Positions 1 through 6,444 of a stretch of 8,950 nucleotides of DNA are shown in pieces. Under the pieces are notes generated by a model that saw only the letters and a program-made list of their open reading frames with translations, was not told the origin of the DNA and ran no database searches. The DNA lies in contig CANQJX010000061.1 of assembly GCA_947624335.1 (NCBI GenBank), forward strand, positions 1 to 8,950. The letters are read 5' to 3'. How positions within the stretch are numbered: the stretch's first letter is position 1; each line of letters opens with the position of its first letter. The translations under genes were made by a program, and so were the position numbers. Origin of the DNA: an uncultured Marvinbryantia sp. GTDB lineage: Bacteria > Bacillota > Clostridia > Lachnospirales > Lachnospiraceae.

Positions 1-280
1 CCACATCCACCGCAACGTATGCCAGAATCGGCACTACGGGTATCATCCACAAAAAGCGGTAATAGGTTTCCGTGCCGCCCAGCAGTTTTTCTGTCAGGAC
101 AAAAATTACCTGATTAAACACCAGCAGGACGGCTGATATCACCGTCAGGACGGCGTTGCGCCGGTTTTTCTTTCCCGATCTCCAGAACAGATACGCCGCC
201 GCCGCGAGAAACAGCGCGAACAGCCATGTATCGCCATTATACATTTGAAATACCTGTACAACATTGGTCGCTCCGCTCAT
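1..280 (-). pseudogene. Out-of-frame continuation of the membrane protein gene, running off the left edge
   Basis: Reading the minus strand in the frame shifted by two bases relative to the upstream part gives an open frame from about 330 down to base 1 with no stop. It contains clear membrane-protein sequence, including DTWLFALFLAAAAYLFW, then a basic loop (RSGKKNRR), another hydrophobic helix (VLTVISAVLLVFNQVIFVL) and TETYYRFLWMIPVVPILAY. One extra A in the A4 run at 310-313 would join the two parts smoothly as YIKRFDKGSG. An in-frame ATG at 280-278 exists but has no convincing ribosome binding site, so independent translation is unlikely. The C-terminus lies outside the window. It is labelled a pseudogene fragment because the join is broken; a sequencing or assembly indel is an equally good explanation. 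Confidence 0.65.
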
Positions 281-282
281 CT

Positions 283-1368
283 CTACGATACCCGAACCTT
301 TATCAAACCTTTTATATAGAGCGCATAGACGATAAAATACACTGCGTTTGGCAAAATGCAAAGCAGATAACAGCGCAGCATTTTCCACGTTTTTTCCCGC
401 AGAAGCACCGGAAGCAGCATCACCGTAATCAATGCGGGCGCCGTAATCATCGCGCTCATGGAAATCGGCACACAGCCGAAAGAGGCAATCAACAACATCT
501 GCTTGGCCAGGCGGTCTTTTCCGTCCCGCCAGATCATCAGTCCAAGCAGAAACAGGAACGGAAGGATAAAGTTCGCGCAATATCCTTTCGCCTCCAGCGC
601 CCGGTTCAGAAGAAAATCGGACGTTGTAAAAATTGTTTTGTAAAAGAAATTAATCCATACTGCCGCGATTACCATTGCCGCCGCGCATTCCGACCGCTTC
701 GTTTGCGAAAATTTCCGGTAACGCGTTCCCGCAAAGAGAAACGTCCCCAATTGAAAAATCGTTGTATCCGCCAGTATGCACAGGACTCCTCCCTGCACGA
801 TTTTCGCATAAGAAACGGCGTTCAGTTTCAATACCTGGCACCAGACGGCGGCATGCAGATAAAACGAAGAAAGCGCATACCGCATAGGCAGTCCGTAAAG
901 AGCCTGCCCGCTCTCTCCGTCGTATCGGTACATACTGTTTCGCTGCACACTGGTAGCGATCGTTCCCACATAAGAGGACGTATCCCATCCAAGGTATTCA
1001 TTGAAAATCACATAATACATCTGTATCAGGACCGCAAGGATCATAAGCGCCAGCAGCCAGCCGCGTATCCGCGGTCTGCGCAGCGCAGGCATGATCCGTC
1101 CCTTACGCCGCCGGCGCAGAAAAATCCACAGCGCCGATGCAAAAGCAAGCGCAAGCCCCCACAAAAGCGAAAGATGCGATAAGGGTCTTCGCATCAGCAT
1201 CAGCAAAAGCGCCGCAATCTGAAAAATGCCGTGATAGAGAAACGCTCCCAACAGCAGGCACATTGCCTTGCCGGTCTTTTGTCCGATGCATAAGACAAAC
1301 GTCTGCCCGAATATAAAATACAGGAAGGGCAAAACTGCCAGCATCGCCAAACATATTCCGATTTCCAT
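283..1368 (-). CDS. Large polytopic membrane protein, N-terminal portion (frameshifted; DUF6077-like)
   Basis: This reading frame gives 361 residues, dominated by hydrophobic helices: the first at about residues 3-25, then several more up to a stop at 283-285. Between the helices lies a polar stretch containing GWDTSSYVGTIATSV and YRYDGESG. This helix-rich pattern with a large loop after the first helices resembles glycosyltransferase-like membrane proteins, and from memory the DUF6077 family of Clostridia; I cannot confirm that. The ATG at 1368 has an AGAAGGG sequence upstream with a rather long spacer, and a good promoter lies further upstream at 1418-1446. The stop at 283 is very probably not the natural end: the next frame continues with typical membrane-protein sequence to the window edge (see the separate entry). 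Either the gene is broken or the base count is wrong there. The substrate and function are unknown. Confidence 0.72.
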   Translation of the reverse strand: MEIGICLAMLAVLPFLYFIFGQTFVLCIGQKTGKAMCLLLGAFLYHGIFQIAALLLMLMRRPLSHLSLLWGLALAFASALWIFLRRRRKGRIMPALRRPRIRGWLLALMILAVLIQMYYVIFNEYLGWDTSSYVGTIATSVQRNSMYRYDGESGQALYGLPMRYALSSFYLHAAVWCQVLKLNAVSYAKIVQGGVLCILADTTIFQLGTFLFAGTRYRKFSQTKRSECAAAMVIAAVWINFFYKTIFTTSDFLLNRALEAKGYCANFILPFLFLLGLMIWRDGKDRLAKQMLLIASFGCVPISMSAMITAPALITVMLLPVLLREKTWKMLRCYLLCILPNAVYFIVYALYIKGLIKVRVS

Positions 1369-1417
1369 TCTGCCCGCGTCCCTTCTACCTACAATTTTTT
1401 ACAAATTATTCTTTTTT

Positions 1418-1446
1418 ATTGTACAGGAATTCCCGCTTTTTATCAA
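1418..1446 (-). promoter_or_regulatory. Sigma-A-type promoter for the membrane protein gene
   Basis: On the minus strand, TTGATA (1446-1441, 5 of 6 to consensus) is followed after exactly 17 bases by TACAAT (1423-1418, 5 of 6). Transcription would start near 1411, leaving a leader of about 43 bases before the ATG at 1368. Position, spacing and orientation all fit the frameshifted membrane gene, so that gene still has a normal-looking promoter. Confidence 0.7.
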
Positions 1447-1514
1447 GTCCTGTATTTTTATAAAAAAGAAGCCTGACTGCAAGAAAATATTAAGGATTTT
1501 TTCCCTCTGCGCAC

Positions 1515-1543
1515 TTGCCTATCCCATTAAGATATGTTAAACT
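1515..1543 (+). promoter_or_regulatory. Candidate promoter for the L,D-transpeptidase gene
   Basis: TTGCCT (1515-1520) and TAAACT (1538-1543) are 17 bases apart, each matching 4 of 6 consensus positions, and TGT directly before the -10 gives an extended -10 element. Start of transcription would be near 1550, leaving a leader of about 50 bases. A competing candidate is TTAAAC (1537-1542) with TATATT (1561-1566) and an 18-base spacer, which has the better -10 but a weak -35. The sequence alone does not decide between them. Confidence 0.35.
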
Positions 1544-1600
1544 ACACTTAATAATTTTGTTATATTTTGGAGCGGCACATGATATAAAGGAGCAACCGAA

Positions 1601-2920
1601 ATGAAAAAGAAAAAACTGATACTTACACTGCTGTTTTTATTATGCGTTTCCTTTGCGCTGCCCGCAACGGCATCCGCATATAAAAACGAATGGGTAACAA
1701 CCGAAGACGGTACTTATTATTATGGAAACAACGGCAAAAAATATACCGGCGGTCCTAAAAAGATCAAATCCGGGAAAAAAACTTATCTCTATTTATTTGA
1801 CCGCTCAGGAAAACTGATCACAGATCAGGTGACCAAGTACAAAAAGAAATTATATCTGAGCCTTGCGAACGGCAGACTTTTAACCACATTCAAGCAGATT
1901 AACGGGGCGTATTATTACGGTACGGAAAAAGGTTATCTGAAAACCGGAAAGCAGACTTACAAAAAGAAAATTTATTATTTCAATCCGAAAAACGGGCAGG
2001 CTTTAAAAAAGCAATGGAAAAAAATCGGCAAATATTACTATTATTTTAACGGTCGGGGACGCGCTTACCACGGAGGCGTTTACACGATCAACGGAAAGAA
2101 ATACTATTTCGACAAATCAGGCAGACGTTCTTCCGGGGTTTACAAAATCGGCAAATATTATTACGGCTTTAATTCCAAAGGCGTAATGGTAACCGGCTGG
2201 CGTACTCTGGACAAAAATAAGTATTATTTTCAGAAAAACGGCCGCGCTTATGTAAACGGATTCCATAAGATCAACAAAAAAAGCTATTACTTTAACAGCT
2301 ACGGCGTCCGCCAGACCGGCTGGCTGGTAATCGGCAATAAGCGTTATTATCTGGATCCTAATGACAACGGCGCCAGAATATACGGCACAAAAAAGATAAA
2401 CGGCACCACCTACAAATTCGGTTCCAAAGGCTATGTTACTTACAAGCCGACCGGAAATCTGACGATACATGTAAACCGCAAGAAATGTGTGATTACCATA
2501 TACGACGGCAGTACGCCGGTCAAAGCGATGGCTTGTTCCGTCGGGAGGGCGGGTTCGCCGACGCCGACCGGAACCTTCTTCATCCGCGCGAAATACCGCT
2601 GGTGGGAGCTTAACGGTCCTTCCTACGGTCAATATTGCAGCAAGTTCCTGGACGCGTATCTGTTCCACTCTGTACCGATGTACGGCACGACACGAAATCC
2701 GTACAATGTGAATGCGAGCGACTATAATCGTCTCGGATCTCCGGCTTCGGAGGGCTGCATCCGGCTGTGCGTAGCCGACGCAAAATGGATTTATGACAAT
2801 GTACCGGTCGGTTCCACGATTGTGATTTCAGATCATGAGAAGACGCCTCTCGGAAAGCCGACGCCCATGAAAATGAAAGCGGGTACAACCGGCAAGGATC
2901 CGACTGATGTATGGAGCTGA
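1601..2920 (+). CDS. Secreted L,D-transpeptidase (YkuD) with cell-wall-binding repeats
   Basis: This 439-residue exported protein probably makes 3-3 peptidoglycan crosslinks or attaches to the wall by L,D-transpeptidation. Residues 1-26 are a typical signal peptide (four lysines, hydrophobic core, cleavage after ATASA). Residues about 33-283 contain roughly eleven aromatic repeats of about 20 residues (for example KINGKKYYFDKSGRRSSG), of the choline- or cell-wall-binding type; these should anchor the enzyme to the envelope. Residues about 285-412 form the YkuD domain: it opens with LTIHVNRKKCVITIYDG, has the conserved PTPTGTF, and ends in the catalytic signature with His356 (HSVPMYG) and Cys386 (SEGCIRL). 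All expected active-site elements are present. AAAGGAG at 1586-1592 with an 8-base spacer supports the ATG. The gene is monocistronic and closed by the hairpin at 2931-2962. The repeat half is Lys/Tyr-rich and AT-rich; the catalytic half matches the rest of the window better. Confidence 0.93.
   Translation: MKKKKLILTLLFLLCVSFALPATASAYKNEWVTTEDGTYYYGNNGKKYTGGPKKIKSGKKTYLYLFDRSGKLITDQVTKYKKKLYLSLANGRLLTTFKQINGAYYYGTEKGYLKTGKQTYKKKIYYFNPKNGQALKKQWKKIGKYYYYFNGRGRAYHGGVYTINGKKYYFDKSGRRSSGVYKIGKYYYGFNSKGVMVTGWRTLDKNKYYFQKNGRAYVNGFHKINKKSYYFNSYGVRQTGWLVIGNKRYYLDPNDNGARIYGTKKINGTTYKFGSKGYVTYKPTGNLTIHVNRKKCVITIYDGSTPVKAMACSVGRAGSPTPTGTFFIRAKYRWWELNGPSYGQYCSKFLDAYLFHSVPMYGTTRNPYNVNASDYNRLGSPASEGCIRLCVADAKWIYDNVPVGSTIVISDHEKTPLGKPTPMKMKAGTTGKDPTDVWS
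1716..2440 (+). repeat. Tandem cell-wall-binding repeats within the L,D-transpeptidase gene
   Basis: About eleven degenerate units of 19-23 codons encode the pattern K-I-x-G-K-x-Y-Y-F-(N/D)-x-x-G-x-(x)-x-x-G. Units are clearest between about 1990 and 2330, where YYYF, YYFD, YYGF, YYFQ and YYFN recur at regular spacing. At DNA level the units have diverged, although TATTATTTT-like strings recur, so it is an old protein repeat and not a recent tandem duplication. Confidence 0.8.
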
Positions 2921-2930
2921 AATTGAATGC

Positions 2931-2962
2931 AAAAAGCCCGGCAGTTGTCTGCCGGGCTTTTT
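2931..2962. terminator. Bidirectional Rho-independent terminator between convergent genes
   Basis: AAAAAGCCCGGCAG (2931-2944) pairs perfectly with CTGCCGGGCTTTTT (2949-2962) around the 4-base loop TTGT. On the plus strand the GC stem is followed by five T, on the minus strand the A run supplies five U, so the hairpin can end both the L,D-transpeptidase transcript (stop at 2918-2920) and the five-gene operon ending at 2999. Confidence 0.92.
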
Positions 2963-2998
2963 CTTTTCCATCGCATATCTCATTTGCCGAAAAGTTCT

Positions 2999-3271
2999 CT
3001 AACGCAGGCTTTCTCCCAGCCCGTCCGCGATCAATTTTGCAAGATTTTTCAGCGCTGTTTCCTCATCTTCTCCTTCGCAGGTCAGCACAATCGTGTCGTT
3101 GCATTTGACGCAGGCGCCCAGAACATTGAGCACGCTTTTCGCGTTTGTTGTAGTGTTGCCGAAAGACAACAGGATGGTCGACTTGTATTTATTTGCCTCC
3201 GTGCATAAAAGAGCCGCCGGTTTTAAATGCAGTCCCGCATTGTTCTTAATCACAAATGTCTGGCTAACCAT
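2999..3271 (-). CDS. HPr family phosphocarrier protein
   Basis: This 90-residue protein is the length of a standalone HPr, the small PTS protein that passes phosphate from enzyme I to sugar-specific EIIA proteins. Both regulatory sites are at canonical positions: His15 in AGLHLKPA (the EI phosphorylation site) and Ser46 in NAKSVLNVLGA (the site of HPr kinase in Firmicutes). The residue two after His15 is Lys where classical HPr has Arg, a mild change. The ATG at 3271 is chosen over an upstream in-frame start at 3292 because GGAGGG (3280-3285) lies 8 bases before it and the sequence then begins MVSQTFVIKN, as HPr proteins do. The gene starts 4 bases after the cdaR stop and is last in the operon, followed by the terminator at 2931-2962. 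Its place behind cdaA-cdaR suggests co-expression with c-di-AMP synthesis. Whether it is the main PTS HPr or a regulatory paralogue cannot be told from here. Confidence 0.88.
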   Translation of the reverse strand: MVSQTFVIKNNAGLHLKPAALLCTEANKYKSTILLSFGNTTTNAKSVLNVLGACVKCNDTIVLTCEGEDEETALKNLAKLIADGLGESLR

Positions 3272-3275
3272 ATTA

Positions 3276-4601
3276 TTATCCCTCCGTCTCAAGCTCTACT
3301 TCCTGTTCCTGCTCTTCATCCGCTACGTTCACGACAATCGATACGTCTTCCCCTAATTCATAGTCGTCCGGCAGTTCCACTTCCACCGGCAGCGTATAAC
3401 TTCCGTTTTGCGCGCAGTCTGCCAGATCAATCCGCGCGCGGATATCTTCTGCTTTAATCTGATTCAGCCGTTCATCCGTAGAACGCACATTAATGGGCAG
3501 ACGGTCGGTCGGAGAAAAGATCAGGCTCTTTCCCGCCGGCACATTCTGCATCTCCAGTTCGGAAACCGGGAAATCGAGCGTCTTGCTTCCCACCTCGTCT
3601 ATCCGCACCGAAACGGTAACGGTCGGCGAAGCGTTCTGCTCTAAGCGTATATTATCAAACAAATTCAGCGTGTCGTTCAGGTCAATCGTAAATTCCTGAT
3701 TGGTACTGGCCCCTTCAATGTTCAATTCGTCCCGGACCGTCAGCACGCTGCCAAGTTCCTCCATCTCCTGCGCCGGAGCCGTCAGGTTCACCGTGCGCGG
3801 AGAAACCGTAATCTCGGTCACTTCATAGCCCGGAGCCGGCTTTCCCGTCAGAGGAGCCGCCAGCAGAATGTCTTCGTAAACTTTCCAGATTTCAACGTTT
3901 ACCTGCGCCATATCATTCTGCAGTACAACTCCGTCCACGTTTTTCAGTTCCAGATTGCTCATCTGGCTTTCGGTCAGCGCGCTTCCGTTTTTGTCCTCGA
4001 TCCGGATCGGATATTCCCCGTTCTTATCCTGCGAGGCATTGGAAATATCAATCGGAACCGTCACCTTGCCGATAATATTGATCAGAGACCGCGGCCCCGC
4101 AATGCGGATCGTATCTCCGGTCAGCACCGTTACCCTTCCCTGTTCATAACCTCTTGCCGCGCTGCCTGCAACCGTAGCGACGATTCCAAAGCTTTCCTCT
4201 ATCTTGTCTTCCATATTGATCTTTAACGACGACGGCTGTATCCGCATATTTTCCTGCGTGACTGAAGGCTCCGTACAGGTAATCTCAAGCGGAACCGAGC
4301 CAAGCGCCTCGTTGTAATTCTCCAGATCCGCTTTTACGGTAAAACTGGAGGCCGCCGATAAACGCGAACGCACCGAACGCCTTGCCGTTACATAAACATT
4401 TACCCGGTCCGTATCATCCACCACCGTGTACGTCTTATTCGCATTGGTAATGGTGTCCTGGTTTACAATCGTCACCGGGACGCTCCGGTAAATCTGCGTC
4501 CGCTCCGGATCGCTGTTATCCATTACGATCAGCCAGATCAGGCAGGCGCAAAGAACCGAGATCAGTTTTAATCCCAGATTATGGGTAAATAAATGCTTCA
4601 T
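3276..4601 (-). CDS. cdaR: CdaR (YbbR-domain) membrane-anchored partner of diadenylate cyclase
   Basis: This 441-residue protein has a short cytoplasmic N-terminus, one membrane helix at about residues 10-27 (LGLKLISVLCACLIWLIV) and an extracellular part made of about four YbbR domains, roughly at 35-130, 135-238, 243-333 and 338-428. The segments LKINMEDKIEESFGIVATV and TAPAQEMEEL are typical of domain boundaries in this family. In Firmicutes, CdaR binds the cyclase CdaA in the membrane and modulates c-di-AMP production; the outside part is thought to sense envelope state. The C-terminus is a short, very acidic tail (EEQEQEVELETEG). The ATG at 4601 is preceded by GAAAGGAA. The start lies one base after the cdaA stop, so the two are translationally coupled, as expected for interacting proteins. 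Length and domain number match the family. Confidence 0.93.
   Translation of the reverse strand: MKHLFTHNLGLKLISVLCACLIWLIVMDNSDPERTQIYRSVPVTIVNQDTITNANKTYTVVDDTDRVNVYVTARRSVRSRLSAASSFTVKADLENYNEALGSVPLEITCTEPSVTQENMRIQPSSLKINMEDKIEESFGIVATVAGSAARGYEQGRVTVLTGDTIRIAGPRSLINIIGKVTVPIDISNASQDKNGEYPIRIEDKNGSALTESQMSNLELKNVDGVVLQNDMAQVNVEIWKVYEDILLAAPLTGKPAPGYEVTEITVSPRTVNLTAPAQEMEELGSVLTVRDELNIEGASTNQEFTIDLNDTLNLFDNIRLEQNASPTVTVSVRIDEVGSKTLDFPVSELEMQNVPAGKSLIFSPTDRLPINVRSTDERLNQIKAEDIRARIDLADCAQNGSYTLPVEVELPDDYELGEDVSIVVNVADEEQEQEVELETEG
3280..3285 (-). promoter_or_regulatory. Ribosome binding site of the HPr gene, inside the end of cdaR
   Basis: GGAGGG on the minus strand lies within the last codons of cdaR, 8 bases before the ATG at 3271. 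It fixes the HPr start seven codons downstream of the longest possible frame and suggests translation coupled to cdaR termination. Confidence 0.75.
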
Positions 4602-4602
4602 G

Positions 4603-5508
4603 CTATGATTCCTTTCTCCCGCTCTGCGTCTCCCGGTTCGCGGGCACGCGCTTTTTGGCGCTGATCCGTTTTCTGGAACCGGCCGGCTTATTCGGCTTAT
4701 TCTGGAAAGCGCACAACTGAATCCTCAGGGTGTCTTCGGTAATATTTCTGGTAAGGACGCCTTTTTTGGCAATCGAAATATATCCGGTCTGCTCCGAAAC
4801 AACAATCGTCAGGGAATCCGTCACTTCGCTGATGCCCACAGCCGCGCGGTGCCTGGTTCCCAGTTCCTTGCCCAGCGTCTGATTGTCTGACAGCGGCAGA
4901 TAGCAGGTCGCGGACACGATCTTATCCCCGCGGATCAGGACTGCCCCGTCGTGCAGCGGAGTATTGTGTTCAAAAATGTTGATCAAAAGCTGGCTGGACA
5001 CGACCGCGTCAATCGCAATGCCCGTTTTTTCATATCCGGCAAGCGATTCCTTCTGTTCCAGAACAATCAGCGCGCCGGTTTTCACTTTCGCCATTTCTAC
5101 GGCAGCGCGCACAATCTCGTTGACCGTGCGGTCGCTGAAACGCTGCTCTCCCTCGGAAGCGGACGGCAGGAATCCCGAAAACACCTCCGTCTCGCCAAGC
5201 TGTTCCACCACTCTGCGCAGTTCCGGCTGAAAGATGATGACGGCCGCCATAATGATAATATTGATTCCCTTCCCGATAATAAAGGTCAGCGTATCCATCC
5301 GGAGCAGGTACATCAGCGCTACAAAAAAGCCAATCAGAAGCATGCCTTTTAAAAGCGTCCATGCTCTGCTTCTTTTAATCCATACCAGCACGCTGTACAC
5401 CAGAATCGACAGAATGATAATCTCTAAAATATCTGTAATCTGAATTGTGATAGATGGCATCTTCAACCACGGAAGATGGTTGCTGATCCACAGTCTGAAT
5501 GTCTCCAC
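4603..5508 (-). CDS. cdaA: CdaA diadenylate cyclase (membrane-bound c-di-AMP synthase)
   Basis: This 301-residue enzyme converts two ATP to cyclic di-AMP, a second messenger for potassium, osmolyte and cell-wall homeostasis in Firmicutes. Three membrane helices are visible (about residues 24-44, 52-69 and 74-93), followed by the DAC domain at about 95-260. Both catalytic motifs are intact: Asp187-Gly-Ala in LHDGAVLI and the Arg-His-Arg motif at 219-221 in GTRHRAAVGISE. Residues 270-301 form a strongly basic, low-complexity tail (KPNKPAGSRKRISAKKR and on) beyond the usual domain end. The start codon is GTG at 5508-5506, because an in-frame TAA lies two codons upstream and GGAAGGGAG (5516-5524) sits 7 bases before it. 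The gene begins 3 bases after the stop of the upstream membrane gene and ends one base before cdaR. Confidence 0.96.
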   Translation of the reverse strand: METFRLWISNHLPWLKMPSITIQITDILEIIILSILVYSVLVWIKRSRAWTLLKGMLLIGFFVALMYLLRMDTLTFIIGKGINIIIMAAVIIFQPELRRVVEQLGETEVFSGFLPSASEGEQRFSDRTVNEIVRAAVEMAKVKTGALIVLEQKESLAGYEKTGIAIDAVVSSQLLINIFEHNTPLHDGAVLIRGDKIVSATCYLPLSDNQTLGKELGTRHRAAVGISEVTDSLTIVVSEQTGYISIAKKGVLTRNITEDTLRIQLCAFQNKPNKPAGSRKRISAKKRVPANRETQSGRKES

Positions 5509-5511
5509 CGA

Positions 5512-6444
5512 TTATCTCCCTTCCGCCCTGCGCCGTCTTTTTCTTCTGCGCACTTTCTTCTTCGGCACGGCTTTTACATAATAGTAAAATTCATCGTCCT
5601 CAAAACGGACGGTTTCCGTCTTTTTATAATCCAGGCTAAACAGCATGGTCTGCGCGATCCACGCCGCCGCAAGAGATACCGCGGTTTCCGCCGCAAGCGG
5701 CAGAACCGACGCATCCAGATCCAGCATCCAGATACCGCAGACGCGTATGATCACATACATGACGCAGCCCGCGACCGCCGCCGCAAACCATGCGTATTTC
5801 ATTTCAAAGGTGCGGATAAAATATACCGCCAGAAACGCCGCAACCAGCGCAATCACCATAACCGGCATCTCCCTGTCGGAAATGACCGCCTGAATCAGCG
5901 CCGCGCTTCTTTGCAGCATCGCTTCCGCCGCTTCCGTGGAGGCAGACGAAAGGTTTCCTCCGCAGCGTTCCACAATTCTGACCAGGTAATACACCACGGC
6001 GCCAAACCCGACTCCCATTGCCGAGAGAGGCCCGCCGATCAGGCCAAACAAAAGCGCCGGCAGGCATCCGTAACCCGCTCCCAAAAACAGCGCGGTCAGT
6101 ACCAGCGGCCACGCGGACTGCGGCGCAATGCTGAAATAAAGCAGCAGCACCATCAGCAGCATGCCGCCCCCTATCACCGCCGCTTCCAGGGAAATCCCGT
6201 AAAAATGCGCCATGATCAGGGCCGCCCCCGCGATGATAACCGCATTGGACGGCAGAAACGTGCAGACAAGCGCCAGCGCCAGTAAAACAACCGGATGATT
6301 GAGCGCCGCCGTCTGTCCAAGGGTAAACCGGATCGCCGCAAATGTGAGCAGCGCCGCCGCAAATTTCAGAAATAATCTGACCGGCGTATCATGTTTTGCA
6401 TAAAATCTGCCCAGGGCGTCTCTGAGCATGAGCATAGGTCTCAT
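5512..6444 (-). CDS. Uncharacterised polytopic membrane protein upstream of cdaA
   Basis: I do not recognise this 310-residue protein. It has about eight or nine predicted membrane helices: roughly 24-42, 50-84 (probably two), 88-105, 112-135, 138-155, 193-211, 218-238 and 247-270. A polar loop of about 35 residues (158-192) joins the two helix clusters. The C-terminus after residue 271 is cytoplasmic in character: first acidic-aromatic (RFEDDEFYYYVKAV), then a strikingly basic end (PKKKVRRRKRRRRAEGR). No catalytic or transporter motif is visible. The ATG at 6444 overlaps the stop of the preceding gene as ATGA and has an AGGAGAGGAA sequence just before it; a longer in-frame extension to 6600 would lie inside the preceding gene and is rejected. 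Position and spacing place it in the cdaA operon, so a role in c-di-AMP signalling or envelope physiology is a reasonable but unproven guess. Confidence 0.85.
   Translation of the reverse strand: MRPMLMLRDALGRFYAKHDTPVRLFLKFAAALLTFAAIRFTLGQTAALNHPVVLLALALVCTFLPSNAVIIAGAALIMAHFYGISLEAAVIGGGMLLMVLLLYFSIAPQSAWPLVLTALFLGAGYGCLPALLFGLIGGPLSAMGVGFGAVVYYLVRIVERCGGNLSSASTEAAEAMLQRSAALIQAVISDREMPVMVIALVAAFLAVYFIRTFEMKYAWFAAAVAGCVMYVIIRVCGIWMLDLDASVLPLAAETAVSLAAAWIAQTMLFSLDYKKTETVRFEDDEFYYYVKAVPKKKVRRRKRRRRAEGR
5516..5524 (-). promoter_or_regulatory. Ribosome binding site supporting the GTG start of cdaA
   Basis: GGAAGGGAG on the minus strand, 7 bases before the GTG at 5508 and located within the last codons of the upstream gene. 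With the in-frame TAA at 5514-5512, it excludes any earlier cdaA start. Confidence 0.75.

Larger units (their letters stand above)
1369..1600. other. Divergent intergenic region, AT-rich
   Basis: These 232 bases separate two divergently transcribed genes. The region is clearly more AT-rich than the coding DNA around it, with runs of A and T at 1394-1418 and 1437-1500. It holds the minus-strand promoter at 1418-1446 and plus-strand promoter candidates between 1515 and 1566. I see no riboswitch-like fold, no small ORF with a ribosome binding site, and no strong inverted repeat. Confidence 0.6.

Noticed and set aside
310..313. Programmed ribosomal frameshift at the A4 run
   Set aside because: The run is short, is not a classical slippery heptamer, and no stimulatory stem or internal ribosome binding site is visible; mutation or sequence error is simpler.
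226..1182. Long plus-strand open frame of 318 codons opposite the membrane protein gene
   Set aside because: It is antisense to a clear membrane protein with its own promoter, has an Arg/His/Gln-rich composition typical of shadow frames, and lacks a convincing ribosome binding site.
1700..2440. CRISPR or DNA-level tandem repeat array
   Set aside because: The periodicity is in the protein (about 20 residues) and DNA units are diverged without spacers; it is a coding repeat.
2117..2668. Minus-strand open frame of 183 codons opposite the L,D-transpeptidase
   Set aside because: It arises from the repeat structure of the sense gene; the sense product has a signal peptide and an intact active site.
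3272..3292. Seven-codon N-terminal extension of HPr
   Set aside because: The extension would place the ribosome binding site inside the coding region, and HPr numbering (His15, Ser46) fits the shorter form exactly.
5476..6285. Plus-strand open frame of 269 codons opposite the 310-aa gene
   Set aside because: Very rich in Arg, His and Gln with no recognisable domain; it is the reverse reading of GC-rich hydrophobic codons.
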